Source: Dromiciops gliroides (lineage: Eukaryota; Chordata; Mammalia; Microbiotheria; Microbiotheriidae). From it: DNA of 64,000 nucleotides. Within the stretch, counting starts at the first letter, position 1, and every line of letters starts with the position of its first letter. Made by a program: the position numbers and the translations under genes. The notes below the pieces were generated by a model that was not told where the DNA came from, did no database searches, and was given only the letters and a program-made list of their open reading frames with translations. The DNA lies in contig NC_057861.1 of the NCBI RefSeq assembly GCF_019393635.1, positions 54,573,532-54,637,531 on the forward strand, read 5' to 3'. Shown here one piece after another: positions 54,341-63,996 of the stretch.

Positions 54341-54780
54341 GGCAGCTAGATGTTGTAGTGGATAGAACTCCAAACTCAGAATTGGAAAGAGGTCACTTGC
54401 TTTCTTTTGCAACATAACTTCACACACATAATCAATATCATATTGCTTGCCTTCTTAAGGGGTCAGGGAGGGAATAGAGGAAGAGAATTTGGAACTCAAA
54501 TTTTTTTTTAAATGAATGTTAAAAAAATTTGATATGTAATTGGGAAATATTTAATAAAACAATTTTTTTAATGTTTAAGATAGGAGTTCAAATCCTGCCT
54601 CAGATACTTCCTTAGCTGTATAAATCTAGGCAAGCCATTTTAAATTTTCTGAGCCTCACTTTCCTGTAAAATGAGGAAGAAAATAGCACCTACCTCACAG
54701 AGTTATTTTGAGGATCAAATGAAGACATGTAAAATGCTTTCCCAACTCTAAAGTATCATATGAATGCTAGCTATTAGTAT
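54341..54780 (+). mobile_element. CORE-SINE split by L1 3' end
   Basis: Head gtggcagctagatgttgtag at 54341; body aggagttcaaatcctgcctc and core aaatagcacctacctcacag after 54576. Between them lies the L1 tail. Confidence 0.72.
54376..54580 (+). mobile_element. L1 3' UTR inside CORE-SINE
   Basis: cttttgcaacataacttcac, gaagagaatttggaactcaa, gatatgtaattgggaaatat. Confidence 0.78.
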
Positions 54781-54784
54781 TACT

Positions 54785-54962
54785 GACCTCTCCTATGAGT
54801 TGAACCCAATGACGCATGTCAATTGTGGTTCTTTTCTCTATGTCTGACCAATCCTTCTCTGTCTTCTTTACAGGATCATCATTCAAATAATGTCCTCTAT
54901 GTATGGGGATACTCCAGGGCTCTCCTCTTTTCTTTCTATTCTCCCTGTCATCTCCCATGGAT
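54785..54962 (+). mobile_element. L2 internal fragment
   Basis: ttacaggatcatcattcaaa, gatactccagggctctcctc, ctgtcatctcccatgg match the L2 block after the RT palm. Confidence 0.7.
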
Positions 54963-55080
54963 CAATTAACCAATCAATAAACACTCATTAAGTACCTACT
55001 ATGTGCCAGGCACTGTGCTGAGTTCTAGGGATTCAAATATAAAATAGAGACCAGCTCTACTGTCAAGGAGCTATAAGCTC
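54963..55080 (-). mobile_element. L2 3' terminus, antisense
   Basis: taagtacctactatgtgcca, ctgtcaaggagctataagct. Confidence 0.78.
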
Positions 55081-55082
55081 TT

Positions 55083-55130
55083 TATATATATAGATATAGA
55101 TATAGATAGATAGATATGTGTGTATACATA

Positions 55131-55167
<37 letters not shown>

Positions 55168-55192
55168 TGTGTGTGTATTTATATATATAAAC
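55083..55192 (+). repeat. (AT/ATAG)n with GT run
   Basis: Mixed tatata, agatag and gtgtgt units. Confidence 0.93.
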
Positions 55193-55195
55193 TCT

Positions 55196-55342
55196 TTTTT
55201 TTTTTTGGTGGGGCAATGAGGGTTAAGTGATTTGCCCAGGGTCACACAGCTAGTAAGTGTCAAGTGTCTGAGGCTAGATTTGAATTCAAGTACTCCTGAA
55301 TCCAGAGTCAGTGCTTTATCCACTGCTCCACCTAGCTGCCCC
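55196..55342 (-). mobile_element. S1 SINE
   Basis: Target duplication tatataaactctt on both sides. Confidence 0.93.
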
Positions 55343-55404
55343 TATATAAACTCTTAATACATATCTTAGCCCAGTGCCCAGAGCAAGGAGCCTTGGGTGA
55401 GCCC

Positions 55405-55770
55405 ATGTGTTCTTAACCTTTTTGTGTCCTGGACTCCTTTGGTGGTCTGGTAGCCTCCGGACCTCTTCTCAAAATAATGTTCTTAAATTCCTAAAACAAA
55501 ATAATATAGGATTATAAAGGAAATCAATGTAACTGAAATACATAGTTATCAGAATATTTTTTTAAACCATTTTACAAGGAGAAGCTAGATGGGCACAGTG
55601 GACAGGGTACTGACTCAGGAGTCAGGAGGACCTGAGTTCAAATCCAACCTCAGACACTTGACACTTACTAGCTGTATGATCCTAGGCAAGTCACTTAACC
55701 CCCATTGCCTCATACCACCCCCCCAAAAAGAAGTAAAACCAGCTTACAGCCCCCAGGTTAAGATCCCTAT
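55405..55770. mobile_element. probable hAT-like DNA transposon remnant, split by S1
   Basis: Left end gttcttaacctttttgtgtc and right end cagcccccaggttaagatcc are imperfect inverted termini. The body is AT-rich (acaaaataatataggattat). An S1 sits inside. Confidence 0.55.
55579..55735 (+). mobile_element. S1 SINE
   Basis: Complete; head slightly rearranged (gctagatgggcacagtgg). Confidence 0.9.
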
Positions 55771-56089
55771 TTAGCCATCACGAGAATTGGAGTGAAGCCA
55801 AAGACTCTTTGTTACATCCTTTCCAGTAGTAATGGTAAAAAGTGATGTGATAATTGTTCTCTGAGCAAGAGCTAAAAGTAGAGGAGGGGGAGGAGAGGGG
55901 AGTTGGAGGTGGAATATGGGACGAAGCATGGTAAGGAAGGGCAGGGTCTGAGACTAGCTAGAAAAAGAAGGCTGATCTTAATACCTCCAATCTAAGCAGC
56001 TTTACCCCTGGATGATTCCCAAAATTGAATGGATTAACTCCCCACAGGGTAGGAATAGAGGTTGGTGGTGAGGGGAAAGGGTCTTTGCA
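55771..56089. other. unassigned sequence
   Basis: No exon or repeat recognised. Confidence 0.35.
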
Positions 56090-56292
56090 GATAACTCACT
56101 AATATAAATTCCTAGCTATCTCCCTGAGCCCCAGTCCCCAATCTTCAGCTGCCTTCTAGACATCATCTGGATTCCCATAGGTATCTCCAACTCAATAGGT
56201 CCAAAACAGAACTCATTATCTTTCCCCCAAACCCAGCCCTCCTCCCAACTTCCCTATTTCAGTCAAGGACACCACCATTCTTATAGACTCAG
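56090..56292 (+). mobile_element. L2 internal fragment
   Basis: aggtatctccaactcaatag, gtccaaaacagaactcatta, aaggacaccaccattcttat. Confidence 0.75.
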
Positions 56293-56389
56293 ACCTCTAC
56301 CCTTCCCACACACTTGTTTTCTTATTCCCAACAATCCTTGTTTCTCTCCAGTCTGCATCTGTACTTCACCCACATGCCAAATCAAGCCA

Positions 56390-56640
56390 AGCCAAGCATG
56401 TATGAAGGGCCTCCTATATGTTAGGCATTTTGCCAAGTGCTGGGATACAAAGAAAGGCCACAGTTTAATGGGGGAGACATATGAATGACTAAGTCCAAAC
56501 TGAGTATATACAGGATACATTGGGGGTGGTCTCGGAACAAGGTACAAGCATTAAGGGAAAGGGTTCTCGAAGAAGGTGGGATTCCCTCTGAGACTACAGG
56601 GAAGCCAGGGAGGGTGAGAAGAATTGAGTCTTATGTGTTT
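56390..56640 (-). mobile_element. L2 3' end, antisense
   Basis: gccaagtgctgggatacaaa, gaatgactaagtccaaactg, aggatacattgggggtggtc. Confidence 0.75.
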
Positions 56641-56821
56641 CCCAAGCCTTCTCTTCTCCATCCTAAATATTCCAGGTCCCTATTCCTGCTCCCTGCATGG
56701 CAAGGTCTTCAGTCTTCTCGCCACCCTGGGCACCTTATTCTAGGCCTGTTCTGGCATGCCAGGGGCCTTCCCAATGTTCTTCTGAGTGTATTTATGAGGA
56801 AAGGGCTGGAATTCTCTCTCT

Positions 56822-56899
56822 CTTTTTTTTTTGGTGAGGCAATTGGGGTTAAGTGACTTGACCAGGGTCACTTTATCCACTGTGCCACTTAGCTGCCTC
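56822..56899 (-). mobile_element. S1 SINE with internal deletion
   Basis: ccagggtcac joins tttatccactgtgcc; ~80 bases lost. Target duplication ctggaattctct on both sides. Confidence 0.9.
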
Positions 56900-57224
56900 T
56901 GGAATTCTCTTTTACACAGGAGTGGCAGCTTTACATGAGAACTAGAGGTGAAGTGCCACTGGGGAATGTGCTACCCAGCCCCTGTGCTCCCTAAGTGATG
57001 CTGGTGCATGCACTACAGGACCCTGGCTGGGTCCCTACATCTTCTGGCCTAGCCCCCTGCCTACCTTTCTAGGCTTCAGGGAACAGCCCACCTTGGATTC
57101 CACTTGGCTCTGAGCCTCCTAGTTCCTTGAAAGAAAACATCCCACACTCTACCTTGAAGCATTTAACCTAGAGGTTGAAAAGATCAAGATAGCATACTAC
57201 AACTTTCCCCAAATGGCACAGGGA
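56900..57224. other. unassigned sequence
   Basis: No exon or repeat recognised. Confidence 0.35.
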
Positions 57225-57355
57225 GATGGTATGCCTTTGTAGATAGAGAGTTAGCCTTGGAGTCAGGAAGATCTGGATTCAAATCTTGCCTCTAACATAA
57301 CCTGGCCTTGTGACCCTGGAGAAAGTGATTTATCTCTCAGTATCCCAGGAGATTC
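57225..57355 (+). mobile_element. MIR/S2-like fragment
   Basis: ccttggagtcaggaagatct, ttgtgaccctggagaaagtg. Confidence 0.65.
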
Positions 57356-58262
57356 TTTAACCTACCAATAAGCATTGGTTAAATGCCTAGCTAAATAAAG
57401 CATTTATTAAGCACTTAACTACTTGTCCAGGGAATACAAATCTAAGCAAACAAGGTGGTGCCTGCCTTCAGGGAGCTTTCAGTCTAATGGGGGAAATTAC
57501 TATAATTGGAAGAATATAGTAGGGAGGAGAATTAATATAATAAAGGGGAATTAAAAAGAGGAGGGAAAAAAATTTAAACAATAAAAAGGGAGGAGGGGAA
57601 GGCAAAGGGGAGAAGAAGGCTGAAGAGTCTAATCTCAAGCGAAATGAAGCAAGGTTGAGGCCTCTCCTTGAACAGTGTGTTAGATAGGCAGTCACTAGAA
57701 AAGAGAGAGAGGCATCATAGTGGAAGAGAAGGGTCTACCAAATGCCAAGCCCTGTGCCTGCTAGCTAGGTATAAGGGCCACAAGAAACAAGCAAAACAGT
57801 CCCTACCCTCCAGGCACTTAAATTATTGGGCAAGGCAACAAGTCCCCATACAAATATATGGAAAATAAACAACGTTTTTGGAGAAGAGACACTAGCAGTT
57901 GGGAGGAGCAGGAAGGACACCATGTAGGAGGAGATGATGCTTGGGCTGACCTTTCAAGGTTCTAAAAGGAGGTGGTGGGAAGGAAATGTATTTGGGGCAT
58001 GGGAGACAGTCAGTACAAAGGCTGGGAGATGGGAGATGGGAGATGGGATGTCATGTATGAGGAACAGTAGGCAGGACAGTTTGGCTAGATTGTATACTGA
58101 AAAGGGAAATGGCATATAATAAATGAATAATATGTAATACATAATAGTATATGAGATAATAAATAAACAGTATATAACAAGGCTAGAAAGGTAAGTTAGA
58201 GCCCAGTTGTAAATGGCTTCAAATGCCAAACAAGAGTCTGTGTTTGATCTTAGAAGTAATAG

Positions 58263-58398
58263 GGATAAAGTACCAACCCTGGATTCAGGAGGACCTAAGT
58301 TCAAATCTGGCCTCAGACACTTGGCATTTACTAGCTGTGTGACCTTAGGCAAGTCACTTAACTCTCGTTGCCCTGAAAAACAACAACAACAACAAGCA
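58263..58398 (+). mobile_element. 5'-truncated S1 SINE
   Basis: Starts at gataaagtaccaaccctgg; flanks agtaataggg and agcaatagga. Confidence 0.88.
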
Positions 58399-58409
58399 AT
58401 AGGAATTGC

Positions 58410-58545
58410 TTGAGTTCTTGTGGTGGGAGGGAGGGAGAGAGGAAGAGAATTTGGAACACGAAGTTATAAAAATCAATGTTACAAATTTTTTTTTACATGT
58501 AAGGTGGGGGGAAATTCTAAATAAATAAATAAATATACAATAAGT
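58410..58545 (+). mobile_element. L1 3' tail
   Basis: gaggaagagaatttggaaca, acatgtaaggtggggggaaa, (aaat)n end. Confidence 0.75.
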
Positions 58546-58623
58546 AGTAACAGGGAGCCAATGGAGGTCATTGAACAAGAGAATGGCATAGTCTGACAGG
58601 TGCTTTAGGAATATCTTCTCAAG

Positions 58624-58783
58624 GCAGCCAGATAGCGCTGTGGATAGAGTCCCAACCCTGGAGTCAGGAGGGCCTGAATTCAAATCTGGCCTCAGACACT
58701 TACTGGTTGTATGACCCTGGGCAAGTCACTTAACCCTGATTAGCTCCTTAAACACACACACACACACACCACAAAAAAGGAAT
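58624..58783 (+). mobile_element. S1-like SINE with (AC)n tail
   Basis: Diverged S1/MIR-type head; tail has ~8 AC units. Flanks aggaatat on both sides. Confidence 0.82.
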
Positions 58784-59266
58784 ATGTCCTTGACAGCTGT
58801 GCAGAGGATGGGCTGGAAAGTTGGAAAGAATGGAGATAGGAAGACTGTTTAGGAAGCTATTGTAACTATCCAGATGAGAGATGGGATGGGTCTGAGCTAG
58901 GTTAGTGGTTATGTGAAAAAAGAGAAGGGGATACATGTAAGCAAGTGCCATTGAGCTAATGCCACTATGACTTGACAACTGTTTGGGTGTGGGGGGTGAA
59001 TGAGCCTCAGGAGTGAAGGCTAACTTTAAGATTGCAAGCCAGGGCAGAGGTTTAAGGTGGGGTGCCCTTAACAGCAAATAAGAAGTTGAGAAGAGGCAGG
59101 ATTTGGGGAGAGAGAGAATAGATTCTGCTTTGTACATACTGAGTTTGAGTTGCCAATGGAATATCCAGTGGGAAATGTCTAACAGGACTGACTGGAGCTC
59201 AGGAGAGAGGTTAGGGCTAGATATATAGATATGGGAGTCACCTGCACAGAGATGATATTTAAACCT

Positions 59267-59617
59267 TTGGGGCCAGTTGTCTTGACCTATGTCCTGCCAC
59301 TGGACTCTGATGACTCTGGAGGAAAGAGGCTGACAACTCTGTGTGGCTCTGGGGGCAGCTAGGTGGTGCAGTGGATAAAGCACCAGCCCTGGATTCAGAA
59401 GGACCTGAGTTCAAATCAGACCTCAGATACTTGACACTTACTAGCTATATGGCCTTGGGCAAGTCACTTAACCCTCATTGCCCAAAACAAAAAAACAAAA
59501 CAAAACAAAAAAAAACTTTGTGAGGCTCTGTCTCATTTAAATCCAATTCAAACACAAATCAAGACAACACCCACATGATGTCATTGGTCCTCTTTGAAAA
59601 GGAAAGATGAACAACAA
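59267..59617 (-). mobile_element. Family B repeat, split by S1
   Basis: gttgtcttgacctatgtcct, tgatgactctggaggaaaga; after S1 atttaaatccaattcaaaca, gatgtcattggtcctctttg, acaacaaca end. Confidence 0.75.
59350..59514 (+). mobile_element. S1 SINE inside Family B
   Basis: Flanks aactctgtgtggctctg and aactttgtgaggctctg. Confidence 0.93.
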
Positions 59618-59823
59618 CAAACTTTTTGGAGCTGCTGAGGACATTGAGAGTGTAGAGAGAGAAGAAGGCCCAGGGCAGAGACCTGGGGTATAATACTGAC
59701 TAGGAGGCTGGACCCTAGGAGGATTGAACAAAGAAAACTGAGAAGGAGCAGTCAGATAGGTAGGAGAAGAACCAAGAGAGATCACTGTCAGGAAACCCTA
59801 GAGAGAAGAGAGTAGTCAAGGTA

Positions 59824-59853
59824 TTATAAGGCCTAGCACCCCAGAAGTTCCTG
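59824..59853 (+). repeat. inverted copy of LTR start
   Basis: About 30 bases (ttataaggcctagcaccc to gttcctg) match the inverse complement of 61205-61235 with one mismatch and one single-base gap. Confidence 0.9.
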
Positions 59854-59984
59854 TGATGGTATTCTAGGGTTATGGAAAGCTTCCTGTGAGGAAGGAGGCT
59901 TTTTAGGGTTATCCCGGGGTGCCTTAGATTCAGTTGGGTTTGCTGGGCATATTCTGTTCTGTTCCCTTCCTTTTGAGTTCTGGC

Positions 59985-60239
59985 TTAAAGCCATAAAGGC
60001 CAGTGTGCATGGAATCTCCCTTCATGCCTGCAAAATTTGTCCAATTGCAAAATGGTGTTATAGTTAAGAGTTCCATGAAAAGGCCAGTTCTCTTGGAATC
60101 CCAACTGATAATTTGGCCAAAGAGTGTTACAATAGTAGATCATGCATCTCTTTCTCAAATTTCTAAGTTCTAATTTAGTCCAATCTCTTAGGATGCACCC
60201 CAGCGGTGAGCCTTTCAGAACACTCCCTTTCTGCCCCAT
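59985..60239 (-). pseudogene. ERV gag N-terminal fragment
   Basis: An 84-residue frame beginning MGQ (a myristoylation-type Gag start), 390 bases after the primer-binding site, the expected leader length. Its composition resembles the matrix domain of gammaretrovirus-like ERVs (class I). It stops after about 84 residues; capsid, pol and env are absent. Not functional. Confidence 0.65.
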
Positions 60240-60628
60240 GGCTGTACCCAGACATCGTCCTGTCTAAGGAGAATGGTCTGAACATGGTTCAGATGTTATG
60301 TTGAGCTTTCTCAAGGGAGGGAGACACTGGCTGCGTCTCATGGAAGAGCAGAGCGCTGGCAAGGGATAGACACACAAACACAAAAGTTCTTACCCAGAAA
60401 CATGGAGTCTGAGGGTCCGAGCATGGTTCAGACGTCTGGCCAAGCTTTTGGTGAGGGAGGGAGACCCAGGATGCCCGTCCGCTATCACGTGCAAAAGCTG
60501 GCTTTCTCTACCTCTCTGTGACTCAAATGGGAGGTTGAGCCAAGTGGGAGAGGGAGAAAAGAAACCCAGAAGGGATGTTCCTACCTCCAGGTTTTGTGTG
60601 CCAAGAGGAAAGAGGAAATTTCCCATAC

Positions 60629-60646
60629 CCTTCATGTTGGGCGCCA
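60629..60646 (-). other. ERV primer-binding site (tRNA-Lys type)
   Basis: Minus strand tggcgcccaacatgaagg, four bases after the LTR end. The tggcgcccaac core is typical of tRNA-Lys priming. The 3' half is diverged, so the tRNA assignment is tentative. Confidence 0.7.
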
Positions 60647-60650
60647 GTTA

Positions 60651-61237
60651 TGTTGTGGGAAAATAGGGTAGGGGGTTTAGGATAGGTGTAAGGGTTCTTA
60701 GGAATTCTTCTTTAAAGAATTACACCCTCTTGCACACAAATCCAATAGAATAAAATAGTAGTTTATTTAGGGGCTGGGGAAAGGAAACCAAGAGACAAAT
60801 CCTTGGACTTCTCATGGAGAGAAGGCATGGCACAGAGCATGGCTCTGAGATACCAATCTCCTTGAGCAGGAGACAGGCAGATACTTTTATAGATGTCCAA
60901 TGGTGGTCCGATGAGATGATCGACTGACTGTGGAAAGTTCCCCTATTGAGGGAGGACCATCCCCCACTGGTGGTGGCTGAAAGAGTTGGGTGAGGGGTGT
61001 CTGCAGATCTCTCGAGCCATCTCTCTGCTCCTCAGGCCACAAAGGCAGCAGCCACATCTAATCTTATCTCACCAGGGGTGAGGGAGACTGGAACGAAGGG
61101 TGGTGGTCCTGGAGCTAGCTCAGTCTGATCTGGTTCCACTTATCTCTTTAGGTGCGTCTGTCCTTTGGTTTAGTTTCTCAAGGAGAAGGTTCTTTGATGT
61201 GCCCCAGAGAACTTCTGGGGTGCTAGGCCCTATAACA
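60651..61237 (-). mobile_element. ERV 5' LTR (587 bases)
   Basis: On the minus strand the LTR begins tgttatagggcctagcaccc and ends cccacaaca, giving matched TGTT...AACA ends. It contains ctaaataaactactatttta as polyadenylation signal, followed by the R/U5 stretch. Confidence 0.8.
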
Positions 61238-61324
61238 AAGGGGACAAGGTGGTCACCAGTGTCAAATGCTGCAATGATGTCAAAATGGATGAAGGCCGAG
61301 AAGAGGCAATTGGATTTGGCAACT

Positions 61325-61395
61325 AGATTGAGAGCTCCTCAAGAACAGAAAGCAAGTCTTTTTTTAAGTTCGTTTTGCCTTTCTTAATGGTTTGC
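61325..61395 (+). mobile_element. L2 3'-end scrap
   Basis: gattgagagctcctcaagaa and agtctttttttaagttcg. Confidence 0.5.
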
Positions 61396-61926
61396 CTGTG
61401 ATCACCCACTAGGAAATATTGGAGTCAGCATTGGTGCGAGGCACTGTGCTAATTGCTGCTGATACAAAGAAAGACAAAAGACAGCCCTTGTCCTCAGGGA
61501 GCTCCCAGTCTAATGGGGGAGCCAACATATAAACAACTGGGGACAAACAAGATACTGAACATACAGGATAAATTGGGAGCAGTCTCAAGGGGAAGCAGTA
61601 AGATTAAGGACTCCTTGTAGAGGGTGGAATTTCAGATGACTTGAAGGAGATGACAGAAAATGGGGATAAGGAGGGAGAGAGTAAATGAAAGGAAATCTCA
61701 GAGGGGCTTAGGAGTGAAGGGTCCTGAGGAATGGCTCCTGCATAAGCTGGGATTTGAGCTGAGTCTTCAGGAAAGCCAAGATGAGGAAGGAAAGAATTCC
61801 AGAAATGGGAGACAGTCAGTGAAAAGGCCTGGCACTGGGGTCTTGTGTGGGCACCTGCAAGGAGGCCAGGGTCACTGGATCCCAGAGGACAGGGAAGGGA
61901 GGGAGTTGCAAGAAGACTGGGAAGAC

Positions 61927-62050
61927 ACCGGCCCTGGATTCAGGAGGACCTGAGTTCATATCCGGCTTCAGATACTTGACACGAGCTGTGTGACCCTGGG
62001 CAAGTCACTTAACCCTCATTGCCCCACAAAAAACAAACAAACAAACAAAA
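61927..62050 (+). mobile_element. 5'-truncated S1 SINE
   Basis: Starts at accggccctggattcagg, lacks the cttactag box; caaacaaaca tail. Target gactgggaagac recurs after the next S1. Confidence 0.88.
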
Positions 62051-62054
62051 ATAT

Positions 62055-62218
62055 TGGGGGCAGGTAGGTGGCGCAGTCGATAAAGCATTGGCCTTGGATT
62101 CAGGAGGACCTGAGTTCAAATCTGGCTTCAGACACTTGACACTTACAAGCTGTGTGACCCTGGGCAAGTCACTTAACCCTCATTGCCCTGCAAAAAAAAA
62201 CAAAACGAAAACAAAAAA
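62055..62218 (+). mobile_element. S1 SINE, second of tandem pair
   Basis: Complete copy directly after the truncated one, same orientation. Confidence 0.92.
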
Positions 62219-62440
62219 CTGGGAAGACCGGAAGGGGCCAGGTTGTGAAAGGTCTTTAAAAACTAAAGGATGTTTATGTTTGATCCTCAGAGTAATAGGG
62301 AGCCACTGGAGTTTATGTAGGGGAGCGACATGGTCAGACCTGTATTTTTAAGAATATCACTTTGACAGCTGAGTGGGGAATAGACTGGAGTGGGGAGAGA
62401 CTCAAGGCAAGGAGACCACCCAACAGGCTACCCCAATAAC

Positions 62441-62639
62441 CCAGAACCCCCATCTCCAAGTCTAGCATTTTTGCTAGCTACTCTACAGTGCCTCAAGACC
62501 TCAACATGTGGGTTTCATCACCTAAGCCACCAATTTTCCCCAAGTCCCAGAAAGATGAACATAGGAGTCAGCAGAACTGACTGAACCTAAGTTAATGGAG
62601 AATCTGGGACCAAAAAACCTGCCATGGACTGATCTCTCC
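62441..62639. other. unassigned gap before CKB retrocopy
   Basis: No poly-T run marking the retrocopy's poly-A tail was found here; the retrocopy 3' end is placed where CKB 3' UTR similarity fades. Confidence 0.35.
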
Positions 62640-62704
62640 TACAAAATATTTTCATTCCCATCATTCAGCATTCATCAACATCTCAGCCATCAAAAATAAA
62701 CTCT

Positions 62705-62852
62705 GGGGCAGCTAGGTGGCACAGTGGATAAAGCACCAGCCCTGGAGTCAGGAGTACCTGAGTTCAAATCTGGCCTCAGACACTTGACACTTACTAGCTG
62801 TGTGACCCTGGGCAAGTCACTTAACCCCCATTGCCCCACCAAAAAAAATAAA
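62705..62852 (+). mobile_element. S1 SINE in 3' UTR of CKB retrocopy
   Basis: Complete S1. Flanks aaaaataaactct and aaaaatatactct form a target duplication, and CKB-like 3' UTR resumes on both sides. Confidence 0.92.
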
Positions 62853-63841
62853 AATTAAAAATATACTCTAACACCAAAGGATAGAAGGAAGACTTCTCTA
62901 CAGCATAATTAGGTGGGCTGCATCCGGAGCCCCCCCCTCCACTGCCCCTGCGGGGCGCCACAGGCAGGAAAGATGGTGGTTCTTCATTCATCTAATAAAT
63001 TAGGCAGCGCAGAATTTGGGAGGCCAGCTGCTCATTTCTGGGCTGGCATAAGGGCCAAGCGCTTTTCCATCTCTATGAGCAACTTCACACCATCCACCAC
63101 CATCTGCACCAGCTCCACCTCTGAGAAGGCCAATTGGTCAACATTGGAGATGTCAAAGACACCACCCACAGCAGCCATGTCCACACCCCCTGGCCCCCTC
63201 TTCTGCAGCCTCAGCTTCTTCAGCACCTCTCCAAATTTCACATGCTTGCCCAGGTGGGGAAGCTTGATGTGGACACCTGCACGCAGGCCTGTGCCCAGTT
63301 TGGAGGGGCATGTCAGGATGTAGCCCAGGTGGGAGTTCCACATGAACTCGCGGTTCTTGGTCTTAAAAATGGTTTCAATCTGGGGGAGCCCTGTGCAGAA
63401 GCGTGTGAACACCTCCTTCGTGTTGCCGCCCTTCTGCATGGAGATGACCCTCAGGTGATCTTCCTCAGTGATCCACACCAGAAAGGTCTTGTTGTCATCG
63501 TGCCAAATGCCCCTGCCATCAGGCCAGTCTCCGGCCATGCCAGATGCCAAGAGGAGTGGGGAGACAGGCTTGTCAAAGAGGAAGTGCTCATCAAGCAGCT
63601 GCTGCTGTTCCTGCTCAGTTATGTTCTCCAGAGCGTAGTACTTCCCATTCAGGTCACCCTCCAGGCTGGCCAGAGCTTCCGCAGAGAGCTTCTCTATGGC
63701 TCGGCACTCGCCCCGGCTGCAGTGTGGGGGCAGGCAGAATCCTCGGATGCTCCTGACAGTTCTAACACGAGAACTCAGCACATAGTTGGGATCCAGGTCC
63801 TCACCACCCCGCAAATGATCAGGGTTAAGATCAGTCTTATG

Positions 63842-63996
63842 GGGGACAGCTAGGTGGCGCAGTGGATAAAGCACCGGCCCTGGAGTCAGGAGTACCTGAG
63901 TTCAAATCCGACCTCAGACACTTAACACATACTAGCTGTGTGACCCTGGGCAAGTCACTTAACCCCAATTGCCTCACTAAAAAAAAAAAAAAAAAG
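63842..63996 (+). mobile_element. S1 SINE inside CKB retrocopy
   Basis: Complete S1 with A-tail. The left flank aagatcagtcttat starts to repeat as agatca at 63995-64000, so the target duplication runs over the window edge. Read on the minus strand, the SINE supplies a fortuitous ATG in frame with the CKB remnant. Confidence 0.92.

Larger units (their letters stand above)
59822..61237 (-). mobile_element. rearranged endogenous retrovirus
   Basis: A minus-strand ERV: 5' LTR, primer-binding site, leader and gag start, then loss of the rest. The far end is a ~30-base copy of the LTR start in inverted orientation. Flanked by aagg at 59818-59821 and 61238-61241, consistent with a 4-base target duplication. 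Inserted in the L2. Internal genes are absent beyond the gag N-terminus. Confidence 0.72.
57365..61320 (-). mobile_element. long antisense L2, five times interrupted
   Basis: Runs in antisense order from the 3' terminus (aagcatttattaagcactta) through ctgccttcagggagctttca, gggagccaatggaggtcatt, agctgtgcagaggatgggct, tactgagtttgagttgccaa, to the antisense RT palm region (tcaaatgctgcaatgatgtc and gcaattggatttggcaact) at 61320. Interruptions: S1 58263, L1 58410, SINE 58624, Family B 59267 (with S1 59350) and ERV 59822-61237. The order is colinear, so it is one original insertion. Confidence 0.75.
61430..62440 (-). mobile_element. antisense L2, split by two S1
   Basis: aggcactgtgctaattgctg, ccttgtcctcagggagctcc, gaggccagggtcactggatc; after the SINEs gggagccactggagtttatg, atcactttgacagctgagtg. 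Confidence 0.85.

Noticed and set aside
53597..54365. Overlapping + strand frames of 96-171 codons after TMPRSS9 exon 2
   Set aside because: Pyrimidine-rich L2-like sequence gives stop-poor frames. None matches the expected SEA or LDL-receptor continuation of TMPRSS9.
59822..61237. DNA transposon with 30-base terminal inverted repeats
   Set aside because: The inverted ends are explained by LTR starts. The adjoining LTR, primer-binding site and gag start identify an ERV.
63134..63853. 239-codon + strand frame opposite the CKB retrocopy
   Set aside because: A shadow of the GC-rich CKB coding sequence. The minus strand matches CKB along its length.
1242..63996. Possible tRNA genes at the heads of S1, S2 and S3 copies
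   Set aside because: They have box-A/B-like motifs but no cloverleaf, and all belong to dispersed SINE copies.
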